Shown: positions 12,720 through 23,340 of the stretch, piece after piece | Position numbering within the stretch: position 1 is the stretch's first letter | Layout of the letters: each line of letters opens with the position of its first letter | From: Ectobius pallidus | Lineage: Eukaryota; Arthropoda; Insecta; Blattodea; Ectobiidae | DNA length: 64,000 nt | Assembly: GCA_964059195.1 (NCBI GenBank) | Contig: CAXKWD010000006.1 | Span: 4,456,530-4,520,529, forward strand | Direction: 5' to 3' | Made by a program: the position numbers and the translations under genes | The notes under the pieces: generated by a model | Seen by the model: the letters and a program-made list of their open reading frames with translations, nothing else | Databases searched by the model: none | Told to the model about the DNA's origin: nothing

Positions 12720-12889
12720 TTTTGTGTCTGACAACAAATTCCTCAGTATAAACACTCACATGAAATATTTGTGCAAGAAACATGTAGATAGGATAAGTTT
12801 CCTGAAACAAGAAACATGGAAATGTATCTGGGATCTGTATGGAGTATTTGTGTCTGCAACAAATTCCTCAGTGTGAACATAGCTTTAGA

Positions 12890-13340
12890 AATAGTTAATT
12901 TGCCAATAAAAGTATTTGAATATTAGGACAGAGATTTTGTGAAATACATTTTTTACACATTTCTTTTGTGTTTTCATGTTAGTTACCATTATTGACACCA
13001 GAGCCCTCAGCAAGAGAAATTCCAATTGCAAGAAGAATGAGCATCCTAAAAGTTGGTTGTAAGTTTCAGATTCAGAATACTGCATACACAAGATAAACCA
13101 CTGAAAATGGTTGAGTCTCATATTTATTTCACCAAATAGAGTGCCGAATGTGAATACGCTAGATTAAGCTGTGCGAGTTATGACAAAAATAAAAATAAAC
13201 AGAGACACGGTTAAGACAGTCTTTAAGAAGCCTGCTACATCAAAACAAATAAACAGCAACAAAATTTGATATTCACAGTCGTAATACAAAAAACAATTTA
13301 AAATTTATATGAATACAACAGAGTAACGAAGCACAGATTA
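12890..13340. other. No recognisable gene
   Basis: Lies between the first Harbinger element and a LINE remnant. Short open frames only, no domain, no terminal repeats noticed. Confidence 0.35.
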
Positions 13341-13818
13341 GCTGTCCAAATTATAAAGGGATAAAACTATACAATAAATTTCCAATGGATATAAAATCAA
13401 TAAACAAATTAAATAAATTTAGGGGAAAACTTTTAAATTTTCTTATAGAAAGAGAGTAATTATTCTATTGATGAGTTCCTTAACCAACAGTAAATAGGAC
13501 ACAAGACTGTAATGTAAATTGTTGCACTACATCTCAATATAAACTTATATTTTATTATATTTTTACTGACAGATATACTGTAAGCCATTTTTTTTCCACT
13601 ACAACCGCTTTAAAAAAATGAAAGCTGTATAATATACTGAATATTGCTAAATTTAAGTAATTTGTTAACTTTGGTTGTAGTATTGAAACATGGTAGTTTG
13701 TTAATACGACTTTCTGTAGGCTCACTATTATTGCAAATGTGGTTTTTAGTATGTAAGTTAAAAGACATATCCAATATCAATGTTGATCTTAGGGACAAAA
13801 TAAATCTAAATCTAACTT
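13340..13818 (+). mobile_element. CR1-like LINE, 3' end remnant
   Basis: The plus strand encodes the C-terminal tail typical of CR1/Daphne-type reverse transcriptases. It reads GIKLYNKFPMDIKSI, then FRGKLLNFLIE, and, after a frameshift near 13460, YSIDEFLNQQ and stop. The sequence ends in AAATAAATCTAAATCTAA (about 13800-13817), a short repeated 3' tail as these elements have. Only the last roughly 150 coding bases and the 3' UTR are present, as expected of a 5'-truncated and decayed insertion. Confidence 0.6.
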
Positions 13819-14177
13819 AAGAATTAAATAGGAATCCCACTGGAGCCAATACAAATCCTATGCCAGTCTTTAAGTTATGGGCTATTAGCAACCAAAGTGG
13901 CTGAGCCAATCCTAATGACATAAGTTCACATGGTGACATCTTTTGGAATAAAGCCGCGTTCACACCTGTGTAACACTTCGTGCGCACAAGAGGCATGCGC
14001 CTGTCACTTGGATATGCAAGGTGGGGCACGCAACGGTTCAAGGTGAGGCATGCGTGGAATCTGTGTGCGCGGGCCATCTTGTGCTGGTGCACGTAGGTGC
14101 AAGTAGCTCCCCATTTGAGACGGAGAGACACATGCAACAGTCGTGCGTCTTCCAAGGTTCTGTTCTGATTTTTCATT

Positions 14178-14330
14178 ATGGCGGAGTGGTCTAATGAAAG
14201 GAATATTGAGTTCGTGGAGGATTATCGCTCTTGTCCATGTTTGTGGATGGCTAGCTCCCCGGACTACAAGGACAGGACAAAAAGGAGCGATTCCTTGCAG
14301 TTTCTAAGAGACAAATATGCTTATAATTTT
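14178..14330 (+). pseudogene. MADF domain N-terminal exon (Harbinger accessory gene)
   Basis: The ATG at 14178 opens MAEWSNERNIEFVEDYRSCP, then CLWMASSPDYKDRTKRSDS. This is the start of a MADF DNA-binding domain: FVEDYR, the LW pair, and PDYKDR-KR are the family's fixed points. The domain normally runs about 80 residues; here recognisable similarity stops near residue 50 and the frame ends at 14360. It sits just inside the left end of Harbinger element 2. The rest is either in lost exons or deleted. Confidence 0.6.
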
Positions 14331-14560
14331 AACAGAGTTATTCTAGTTTTTTTTAAATAAACAAGTAACTATTCTTTATATTGGCACTCGAAAAATAGCA
14401 TAAACAATTGAGATATTTACCCTTTTTAATGATACAATTATTCAATACCCACTCAATTAACTTCATATCTACAAAAATAAGTTGACTGAATTTCTTCCTT
14501 TGATATACTTCTTTGTCGTTGGTCAGCAAATTGTTATTTTAAAGTTGAAACGACAATGGA

Positions 14561-14650
14561 TTATTTGCACATTTCACGCTTCTTACGGTTTTGTCTTTGT
14601 TGCAAAATAACAACAGCTGCAGCAGCAGCTATGGCACCTAAATCCAAAGT
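14561..14650 (-). pseudogene. Harbinger transposase N-terminal scrap
   Basis: The minus strand reads IAAAAAVVILQQRQNRKKRE and then a stop at 14561. An alanine/leucine-rich helix followed by a basic cluster is the usual beginning of PIF/Harbinger transposases. The position, opposite in direction to the MADF exon in the same element, supports this reading. The length is under 30 codons, so the call leans on context. Confidence 0.4.
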
Positions 14651-15063
14651 GGATATTTCATCTGCGCACTTCTACCAGGTGTGAACAGAAAGAGGCATGC
14701 GCCTACAATAAGGCAAGATGCATGTGTGAGCTTGCACCGTTGCATGCGCAGATGCACTGGAGAGGTACGGCAACTAGGTGCACAGGTCTAAACGTGGCTA
14801 AATCATTTTTAAAAAAACCTACTTGTGAACGCATCTGTCATTGCCAGCAAGGATGGCTGACAGAGAGTACTGCTCTGGAAACTCACAATCTTCAGTAGGC
14901 CTATTATAAAGTGGAGACATTACATCCGTGTCAGACACACCATATTGAGTTTAACACATGGTCAACGTCCAGTGATCAAGCAACCGTGCCATAGAACTGT
15001 AACTTTCTACTGAACAAGAGTTTGCTCATTCGTGTACATTTGAAAGTATTGATTAGAACTGAC

Positions 15064-15290
15064 CTGGAACTATAGATGTGTTCTGCACCGATGACTGTGT
15101 GGATGGGTTGCAAAGCGATGAATTGTTGTCGTTCAACAGCTCCCCTTCTTCCAGTGAATACTTCTTCTCAAGAAAACGAAGCACCACATTCCGAACTGAC
15201 CCCATCTCCGTCTCAAGTCGATCCAAAGTATTCATCAAGTTGGCACATCCTCTACAAATAATGTCGTCTTCTGATATGATTACCATATAT
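15064..15290 (-). CDS. ZAD-type zinc-binding domain protein, coding exon 2
   Basis: This internal exon has a clean acceptor (CTTGTTTCTGCAG ending at 15291) and a clean donor (CCAG|GTCAGT after 15064). It carries the second zinc-binding pair of a ZAD-like domain, ICRGC, in YMVIISEDDIICRGCANLM. A helix TLDRLETEMGSVRNVVLRF and then KKYSLEEGEL follow. These domains mediate dimerisation and are usually at the N-terminus of insect C2H2 zinc-finger transcription factors. The first base of the exon completes an arginine codon started in the exon at 31985, and the protein then continues as GDR-YMVII. The exon ends in phase 1, so more coding exons must follow at lower coordinates; I found none. No frame breaks are present, which suggests a living host gene. 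Confidence 0.75.
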
Positions 15291-15365
15291 CTGCAGAAAC
15301 AAGTAAACATCGTCAAGTATCAATATTGTACAGGTAGGGGAAAAAAAGCGGACCGACTCTTGTAA

Positions 15366-16275
15366 CTGATTTCAGAGCCTTGTTCAGTTGTTAGTTTGAC
15401 ACGCAATTCTGCTATACATTCCCTGCTATCCTGTGAATGCGCAGTGGCTCATATCGGCAACTTAGATATTTTACTCAGTCCGCTTTTTTTTTCCTACCTG
15501 TACATTAAACTAATAAAACATAGATAGTACACGTTCTCTAAAGTGGCTGCTTTTCAGACTGTTAACATGCCGCAAAGTAGTAATTTATCAGCCTAGGCCG
15601 CTGAAGTTGCTATGGCAATAATTTCAACTATGGCACCTAGATGTCTCTACAGTGTAAATTTTACATGTTACATGTTTGTACAGACACAAATACCATGACA
15701 ATTTGTTCGTGTGTTGTTAATGGGACTGGAAAAGAATCAGTATGTCAATATTCATAGATAATGAACTCACAATATGAAATAAAAATAATTCCGCTTGTGA
15801 ATGGTGAGGCTACAATGCAGTCGCTACGCTATGGAGGTCACACAGGGGAGTACCTGGTCTACATACTTCGGACGCTGTCTATATAAATTTGAAGAGAAGT
15901 CACATAGTAAACAGAAGGAAACAATTTAGCCTCTGCTAACTTAATTATATGATATGGCACATCCCCCACAGGCATTTGTTTCATTAATTGTTTATTTAAT
16001 AAATCTCCACGTTTTAATGTAAAAAATTAAAATATATTTATACTTTAGAATTTTTGCCTCTAGGAGACCATATTTGAGCAAATCTTTTCCACCGTCACAG
16101 TAACAACAACAGGAAATAAAGGATTAAGCTATCTAATCTTTTAAATAAGGGATTTACCTTCGGTAGTAAACTAACCAACCTTCCCAATAATAAGAGATTC
16201 TCTGGATGCATAGTTTATTTATTATGAACATGAAACACAGCCATATTTAGGGTTGTAAGTACACAAGTACCTCAA
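15366..16275. other. Intronic stretch, no recognisable feature
   Basis: This lies inside the long intron of the ZAD-type gene (minus strand). No domain-bearing open frame and no terminal repeats were recognised. Confidence 0.4.
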
Positions 16276-16319
16276 GTGATGCTGTGGAGCGTATTTGGAG
16301 ATGGAGGAGGCTCTAGACA

Positions 16320-16670
16320 CTCCAGGAAGCAACAACTATGTACAAGAGGACATGTAACCATAACAATGTATCTTCTGTACACAGTTATTCTACTAGGAAT
16401 AATTTTAATCTTGTTCGACTACCCAAGTCTAAAAACTGGTGTAATTCCATCGCCATTTCTATGTTTCATAAATTGCCCCAGCAGTGTCACATTAATAGTT
16501 TTAATGAATTTAAAAAATCTAGATAACCCCTTTTACTCTGTTAAAGAATATTTTTACTCTGACCATAGCAGTATAATTTGATTTTTTATGTTTATTATTT
16601 CTTATGTATTTGAGTTGTGAAATGTGTAAAATCTTTGACCTTGTCCATAGCTCATGACAATAATAATAAC
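16320..16670 (+). mobile_element. CR1-like LINE, 3' end remnant
   Basis: The tail of a CR1-like reverse transcriptase is readable on the plus strand: HSYSTRNNFNLVRLPKSKN, then AISMFHKLPQ, then NSFNEFKK. A frame change follows, and then NPFYSVKEYFYSD and a stop. The HSYxTR and LPxxI...FK..L...FYSVxEY pattern is shared with the intact LINE at 48582-51611. The 3' sequence ends in an AATAATAATAA run near 16660. It is 5'-truncated and frameshifted, and lies in the ZAD-gene intron. Confidence 0.6.
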
Positions 16671-16699
16671 AACATACAATACACATGTAAGTTGAAGTA

Positions 16700-17260
16700 A
16701 GATGTCTCACTTGGCTTTGGTTGCGGATTAAAAAAAAATTCCACCAAACAGGTAGGGAGATTTTGAAGGGTTTTAAATTCTAAACTAGAACCAATATTCC
16801 AAAAATGAAAAATCTTATGTGAAAGTCCAAATAAAAGATAGCAGTACAGAATCACAAGACAAAATTTTACACTAATTATGCTTTAAATACTTTATAGGCC
16901 TATCCCCTCCTTTGAATGTTGCAACTAAAAACACAGGCTATGGACAAAAAAAAAAAGAAGAAAAACAAATGACCGCAAACGTTTATTGAACTTTTCACCG
17001 TTAAGAATAATTTCCGAAATTTATCGAATATTCCCCTCAGATATTTCTTTACTGTAAGCATGGCCAACAATACATCTTTCTCACTTCATGTGCTTATATA
17101 CAATAAGAGGCCGTAAATGTCCGCGTATTGAGTTGTTCACCAGGCAAGACAGTTTCTACAAACAGTGGGTAGTTTACAACCACCCTTCAGAGAATTTGTT
17201 TTGAAAAAAAGTTTCAAATAAAAGTTTTAGCTCTTGGCATAAACACTCCATGTCAGCCAT
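16700..17260. other. Intronic stretch, no recognisable feature
   Basis: Short open frames only; low-complexity A-runs near 16950. No repeats with defined ends seen. Confidence 0.35.
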
Positions 17261-17267
17261 TCCATTG

Positions 17268-19255
17268 TTACGGTCCAGACAGTTACACACTTTTGGAGTC
17301 CTCATACTCATTGTTAAGATAAATTTTCAGAGGGTTAATAATATGTATGAATTGCCTTCAAATAGTACTTCACCCCTGATATATTTTTAATCCCATCTCA
17401 ACATTAATCATTCAAGAAATTTATAAAAAGTACCCTGTTACGGTTCAGACTCACACAGAAGGTTACCCATGTCATTTTTGTAAAGACATGCAAAACTCTG
17501 TGAATTGTCACAACTTTATGGTGATTCATATTTTTTTCCTTCTTTATAAATGTTGAAGGATAATTATGCAGTATTGATCCACCTCAAATTTTCAATAACT
17601 AACACACAGTAAATTTTCAAAATATTTTACGGTCCAGACACATGCTGTTACGGTTCAGACACTGTGTAAAATCACACAAGTGAGAATTACTTAACAAATT
17701 AAGAGAATAGAAAATTTACACATGTTTTGCAAAATCTAGGAACCATGAACACTTAACTAGTCAAAATAAGTAATTTAACATAAACTTAGGCCCTTTCATA
17801 GGGTTTATAAAACTCTTGTCACAAAAGAAATGGTGAATGCCTATGAGGATGGCTCATTATGTCTATTAAAAACAAATTATCCACTATTATGAGTGACAGT
17901 AGGTAGTTTGACCACACAAACAATGACTGAAGCATGTTCTACAAAGATGACCTTTTTCTTGAGACCATATCCATGTCGATGTACTACTGGAATTAGTATA
18001 GTTGATTCTGTAATCATCGGTAATAGTGTTAAGTAGGCCTACCTCAGCCTAGTATGTCTTTCAGTTTGACAAGGACAAAATCACAAAATTTAATTTACTC
18101 TGATGATTAAGGAAGGGTGATAATAAATTATCATGGTGAAGCACCTGAACTTGTCTGACCAACTAGTAATTTACTTCTGGTTGGCGTAACCTGAAAGTAA
18201 TCAGCGCTCTGTAGGTTGGGACTACAAAGAATACCAGACTACCTTTTCTCTGGTTTTGACTTCACATGCTGGCACCCATAGTATTCTTACTGCTGACACT
18301 ACTTTTTTTGCACATTATAAAACTGCTCAGGTGTATCCAAAAAATATTTTTGGCTCTTCGCTGGTATCTGAACATTATGCTTTGTCTTCTAACTCCATCC
18401 ACTGCCACTTTCCCATAGAGTGGTGCCTAAATATTACATTCAATAGTTAGAGAAACTTGTTTCCAAAGAATAGGAGATTGAAAAAGGTAAAAAAAAAATT
18501 AATTAATTGTGCTGCTGAACCATTAGAAAATATTTTTATATTAACTACGTTAGTAGGCCTACATTAGCAAATTCTGCTTTCATTTCTCATATGATTGTCT
18601 TCAGGAATGTCCAGACAGCAAATTATAGCTGAAAAAATATTTTTATTGCATAACTATTACTCAGTGGAGGATTTCCTGTCTGAACATTGAGTTTTTACGC
18701 ATTTACATGAATAAGTAGATGAGCCAGGCAACAGCTGTGAACAGTGTTGCTTGTTGATGGGCCCAATGAGCTGACTGAATTAATTCATCCTGTGCAATGA
18801 GTGAGTAATTCTCAGCAAAATGTATCTCTAATACATTATACAAGTTCATTCATTTCCACTTCAGTTTTGTTCCATTTCAAAATAGGATGACTGCCTATGC
18901 ATCTCTTAACGTTCGGTAATGGAGTTGATAATTAATTTTAAAACCAGTTCTTTCACTGTAACATTTTTTCCAAAATCCAGTTTATCACAGTCTGTCTTTT
19001 AAGCTCATCTTTAATCTAGAAATTGTTCAAATTAATGGGTAATTTAAAACTTGGGTCAACCCTGGTTATTTGTCCTCATTTTTGGTGTCTGGACCGTAAC
19101 GCTCATTAAATGGAAATAAATTAATATGCAAAAATTTTAATAAGTGATATGACTTACATAACCCTTCTTGTTAGAAAATATTAAATATTACTCTTGTATA
19201 AATTATTGTTAACATATAAAATAAACTTTTTCACTTTTTTTGTTACGGTTCAGAC
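17268..19255. repeat. Six dispersed copies of TTACGGTYCAGAC
   Basis: The 13-mer TTACGGTYCAGAC occurs on plus at 17268-17280, 17438-17450, 17627-17639, 17648-17660 and 19243-19255, and on minus at 19087-19099. The bases between copies are not alike, so this is not an ordinary tandem repeat. Some copies extend to TGTTACGG. The layout, clustered on either side with one inverted copy, would suit sub-terminal protein-binding sites of a DNA transposon whose body lies between about 17.7 and 19.1 kb. No transposase was recognised there. Confidence 0.6.
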
Positions 19256-19441
19256 AAATGCATAGTACCTTGTAAATACGAGTAACAAAATTTATAATTA
19301 GCTCTTGGTAGTAAATATTAATACAGTGTGTCCGGCTTAAACGTATAACATTTCATTATTTTATTACTTGACAAGTATTGATGATATTTACAATCTGTTT
19401 GCTTCTACGGGTAGAGTAACTCAAAATGTTTTTTTAATAAC

Positions 19442-19897
19442 CTAATAAACCTCGATATGAGCAGCATTAGTGGCGCGGCAGACGTCTAATCTGTATTCCA
19501 CCTCTCTCCATGTGTTTTGCAGCATTGCAGGTGTAACATTTGCGACAGCTGCAACAATGCGATGGCACAGATCTGATAGATCACGAACTGGTGTCTGGTA
19601 AACTTGATTCTTGACGAACCCCCACAGAAAAAATTCGAGTGGCGTAATGTTTGGGCTTCTAGGGGGGCCAAGCAATCGAAGGACCCAATCCAGCGTTGAG
19701 GGAACTCATTATCCAAGAACTCTCTCACAATATCCGCATAATGGCATGGCGCCCCATCTTGTTGGAAGATCACGTTAGGAGGAAGCTGTGGCACAGCGTA
19801 CAACTGCAACATGTCTAGGTATGTTCTTGCATTAACAGTAGGCTCCGCGAAAAAGAATGGGCCTATGATTCTTTCCATCAGTGCACACCACACATCG
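19442..19897 (-). pseudogene. Mariner-like transposase, C-terminal half
   Basis: The reading begins right at the hAT target duplication with VWCALMERIIGPFFFAEPTV and carries the second catalytic aspartate in FQQDGAPCHYADIVREFL. The frame then changes near 19675-19690. It ends with GPPRSPNITPLEFFLWGFVK, the third catalytic region, and the tail TWREVEYRLDVCRATN, stopping at 19442. In relatives the third position is D in a PLDFFLWG motif; here it is E. With the frameshift, an insertion and a missing first aspartate in the other half, the gene is dead. Confidence 0.75.
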
Positions 19898-19929
19898 AGT
19901 TTCGGCAGGGTTGTTATGAAAAAAGCCGG

Positions 19930-21180
19930 CCTGATTTTAACCGGTTTTATCCACTTGAAAAAAGCCAGGCAATTTTATCCGGATAAAATCAAATTTAATA
20001 AAAATAATGGAAGTTTCTTTCATGTTTTTATTTCCAAACATCATAAATTTAAGTTACAAGCTCAGAACCTGTAGTAGGCCTACTTAGGACTACTGAGTGC
20101 AAATGCAGAGCTACCAGTTTTATCCACTTGAAAAAAGCCAGGCCGGATAAAATCAAATTGAATAAATATAATTCAAGTTTCTTTCATGTTTTTATTTCCA
20201 AACATCACAAATTTAAAAGTTACAAGCTCAGAACCTGTAGTAGGCCTACTTAGGCCTACTGAGTGCAAATGCCGAGCTGCCAGTTTTGTCCACTTGAAAA
20301 AAGCCAGGCATTTTATCCGGCTAAATTCAAATTGAATAAAAATAATTGAAGTTCCTTTCATGTTTATATTTCCAAACATCACAAATTTAAAAGTTACAAG
20401 CTCAGAACCTGTAATAGGCCTACTTAGGCCTACTGAGTGCAAATGCAGAGCTACCAGTTTTATCCACTTGAAAAAAGCCAGGCATTTTATCCGGCTAAAA
20501 TCAAATTGAATAAAAATAATTGAAGTTCCTTTCATGTTTTTATTTCCAAAGATCACAAATTTAAAAGTTACAAGCTCAGAACCTGTAGTAGGCCTCAGTT
20601 TTATCCACTTGAAAAAAGCCATACATTTTATCCGGCTAAAATCAAATTGAATAAAAATAATTGAAGTTCCTTTCTTGTTTTTATTTCCAACATCACAAAT
20701 TTAAAAGTTACAAGCTCTACTGAGTGCAAATGCAGAGCTACCAGTTTTATCCAATTGAAAAAAGCCAGGCATTTTATCCGGCTAAAATCAAATTGAATAA
20801 AAACAATTGAAGTTCCTTTCATGTTTTTATTTCCAAACATCACAAATTTAAAAGTTACAAGCTCAGAACCTGTAGTAGGCCTCAGTTTTATCCACTTGAA
20901 AAAAGCCAGACATTTTATCCGGCTAAAATCAAATTGAATAAAAATAATTGAAGTTCCTTTCTTGTTTTTATTTCCAAACATCACAAATTTAAAAGTTACA
21001 AGCTCAGAACCTGTAGTAGCCTACTTAGGCCTACTGAGTGCAAATGCAGAGCTACCAGTCTTATCCACTTGAAAAATGCCAGGCATTTTATCTGGATAAA
21101 ATCAAATTGAGTAAAAATAATTGAAGTTTCTTTCATGTTCTTATTTCCAAACATCACAAATTTTAAAGATACAAGCTCAG
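19930..21180. repeat. Tandem array, about 8 units of 140-175 bp
   Basis: Each unit contains TTTTATCCACTTGAAAAAAG, then a CCAGGCATTTTATCCGGCTA-like stretch, a TTTCATGTTTTTATTTCC stretch, and GTTACAAGCTCAGAACCTG. Units begin near 19946, 20117, 20284, 20458, 20597, 20743, 20884 and 21057. The shorter ones lack a segment containing TAGGCCTACTTAGGCCTAC. The ATCCGGCTAAAA core is the inverted complement of the AGCCGG motifs at the other end of the same hAT element, so the array looks like amplified sub-terminal sequence. Open frames here (for example 20173-20622) are products of the repeat and not genes. Confidence 0.85.
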
Positions 21181-21212
21181 AAACCTAAAATTGTATTTAG
21201 TGTAATTTAATA

Positions 21213-21876
21213 CAGTGAGTCTCATGCAAGAGTTGGCCAATGACACGGGTTTCTGCGTCGCGGCGGGCACAGCAAATAAAGCCGCGATCGGTGTAATGAT
21301 TCAGGTTCTCACATTTACAGTTAAAATTACAATGAAAATAACCACGTACCTCATTACAAGAGATGTTAAAAATGTTCTCCTCTTGCATCCACACAATACT
21401 GGCACCATTTTAGGAAATTTTCTTTTACGCGCATAAGTTCAGCTTCCGAAATAGAGTTAATTTTTCTTGTGATATTGTCTTCAAGTGCTACTAACGTATG
21501 GGAAATTGACCTATACACTTTATTTTTTAAGTTTCCCCTTAAATAATAGTCACATGCTGTTAGAAGAACTTAAAAACAATATCACAAGAGAAATTAACTC
21601 TGTCTCAAAAGCTGAAATTATGCGTGTGAAAGAAAATTTCCTGAAAAGGTGCCAGTATTGTGTGGATGCAAGAGAAGAACATTTCCAACATCTCTTGTGA
21701 TGAGGTATGTAGTTATTTTCATTGTAATTTTAACTGTAAATATGAGAACCTGAATCATTACACCAATCGTGGCCTTATTTGTGTAGATATTTCACCCGAT
21801 CGCTAAGGAGTTGGAGCTGTGCCCGCCACTTCGCAGAATCCCACGTCATTGGCCAACTCTTGCGTGGGACTCACTG
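21213..21876. mobile_element. Fold-back mariner-like element (inverted transposase tails)
   Basis: The two halves (about 21213-21530 and 21545-21876) are inverted copies of each other. The left begins CAGTGAGTCTCATGCAAGAG and the right end read inward begins CAGTGAGTCCCACGCAAGAG. TA flanks both sides (21211-21212 and 21877-21878), fitting Tc1/mariner insertion. Each arm encodes the same transposase C-terminus, NITREINSVSKAEIMRVKEN on plus and a matching reading on minus, followed by FL-K/R-WCQYCVDAR. It looks like two 3' ends of a mariner joined head to head with everything else deleted. It is nested inside the hAT array. Confidence 0.75.
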
Positions 21877-22528
21877 TACCACTTCACTGTGTAATTCCCA
21901 GCAATAGTTAATTACCGTATTTACTCCAATCTAATGCACCCTCGAATTTAATGCACACCCTGATTTTGAAACTTAAAATCATAAAAAAAGAGTTTGTCAG
22001 CAAATGTAATGCACACCAATAGGATATTTTATTTGGAATTTTGTCTTAGTATTTATAGAATACTGAACCAACACATAAACATTTACAGTTAACTGCCAGT
22101 TTTAGGCCTACAAGTAGACCTATAGGCATGGCTCATCAATATTCACTAATGTGTTCATCACTGGAATCCTCGGAGGTGCTTATTTTTATTGCTAAATGGA
22201 CAAACAAAATGTTAAATGCATGTTTCGCAATAAAAGCTGATACCACTCTTAAATGAGTTTAAAATCGACAATGCACACTATTCCACATTTGCACTATAGA
22301 ACTGGCAAAAACTATTTTTTCATTATGTTTCAGAAATTAAATTTCATATGGTGTAGGCTAACGATAAAATGAACGAAGTCGAGAATTATAGCAGTGCCTT
22401 GTTATGTAGATCAATATTACCTCCGACCTACGAAACGGATTTGTACTAGAATTTAACGTGCACCTCAGTATTGAAATCTACAAATGGACAAAAATATGGC
22501 ACGTTATATTCAAGTAAATATGGTAAAT

Positions 22529-22790
22529 TCACCATTCATCATAAGACTCTTGCATATTTGCTTTATTCTGCCTGTTGATGTATACAAGCTTCTGGGCTTT
22601 TTCATTGCCTAGTCTGTTTCTCAATTTTGTTTGTATTAACCCAAATGAAGAAAATACTCTTTCGATTGATGCAGAACTGGCTGGCATACGATGTAAAGAT
22701 TCTATGGCTTGACAAAATTCCAGCGATAGGTGATTACGCTTCAGATTTGTGTAATTGATGGAGAAATAAGTATAAAAAATCCCTTTAGGT
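22529..22790 (-). pseudogene. hAT transposase, C-terminal dimerisation exon
   Basis: Minus-strand reading: LSLEFCQAIESLHRMPASSA, then SIERVFSSFGLIQTKLRNRL and GNEKAQKLVYINRQ, ending at the TGA at 22531-22529. This is the hATC dimerisation domain: the PASSASIERVFSSFG signature followed by KLRNRLGxEKAxKLV is diagnostic. The catalytic RNase H-like part upstream (higher coordinates) is not recognisable. The last exon alone survives, in the orientation expected for the surrounding hAT element. The frame is open for roughly 85 codons. Confidence 0.8.
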
Positions 22791-23340
22791 AGGCCTACAG
22801 GGCACAGGCTGAGGTAGATTTCATAGTGCTTTTATGAATTTTTTGGGGTAAGTGTAGAATAAAAACTGAAATATTTTTTTATAAAAAGAGAGTTGTTAAT
22901 TATGTATTAATTGATATCTTTTATTAATTCATTTTTAATTTGGCCAAGGATTATTGTTCTAAAGATATTTAACTATTATTTTTAATATTTCAAACTTTAT
23001 TTCATTGGTAATTTTAGCCTCAGTTGGTCCTCATGAATTCATTTCGGCATGCCTATTGGCTGAGGTATATTTTAAAGTGTTTATGACTTTGAAAAATACA
23101 AATCTCTCCTTATATGAGCGCTATTGAGAAACTAATTGTTGATTTAGAGATTACTCATCAAGAGCTTTTCAACGATACCCCACAAACATGGTTTTAAAAA
23201 TTTTGCATTTCCACCCTCACCCCCACAACCACTGAATCATTGGTGTCTAATTTATGCATACTAAGTTTCCCTCAAAACCCCATAGGGCCCTAAATATAAT
23301 TTTTTCGAAATTTCAACCCGCTCCCACCTCCCCCAACCAG
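22770..23340. repeat. Dispersed repeat, inverted relative to 26050-26630
   Basis: Blocks of this segment reappear in reverse complement at about 26050-26630. Examples are AAAAATCCCTTTAGG with GCTGAGGTAGATTTC next to it, and, further in, CTCATCAAGAGCTTTTCAA with GATACCCCACAA. One copy is inside the hAT element. The two copies could be part of a second copy of that hAT or an older element inside it. No coding capacity is evident. Confidence 0.55.

Larger units (their letters stand above)
10132..12884. mobile_element. PIF/Harbinger element 1, internally decayed
   Basis: Inverted ends share CGTTCACACTGAGGAATTTG at the left (about 10136-10155) and TGTTCACACTGAGGAATTTG read inward from the right (about 12877-12858). 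Both continue into TTGCA. The element carries the two genes expected of this superfamily in opposite orientation: a MADF/BESS-type DNA-binding accessory gene on plus and the transposase on minus. Only the first transposase exon remains. No DDE exon is visible at 11000-12200, so an internal deletion is likely. A second copy of the end motif lies at about 12725-12750, just upstream of the transposase ATG. I could not settle the 3-bp target duplication: TAA is present on the left, TTA on the right. Confidence 0.75.
13952..14799. mobile_element. PIF/Harbinger element 2, short relic
   Basis: The ends are inverted: AGCCGCGTTCACACCTGTG on the left and, read inward from the right, AGCCACGTTTAGACCTGTG. 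Inside are a plus-strand MADF exon (14178) and a minus-strand transposase N-terminus (about 14640-14561). It thus has the same two-gene layout as element 1 in only 850 bp. TAA occurs just outside the left end and overlapping the right end, so the usual TAA target site is possible but not clean. Both coding pieces are too short to work. Confidence 0.65.

Noticed and set aside
20173..20984. Open frames of 149 and 118 codons with internal repeats
   Set aside because: They are translations of the tandem array in the hAT element; the repeat period and stops vary with unit length and no domain exists.
19930..21180. Array considered as CRISPR
   Set aside because: Units are 140-175 bp of continuous homology with no short direct repeat and unique spacers, in a eukaryotic setting and within a hAT.
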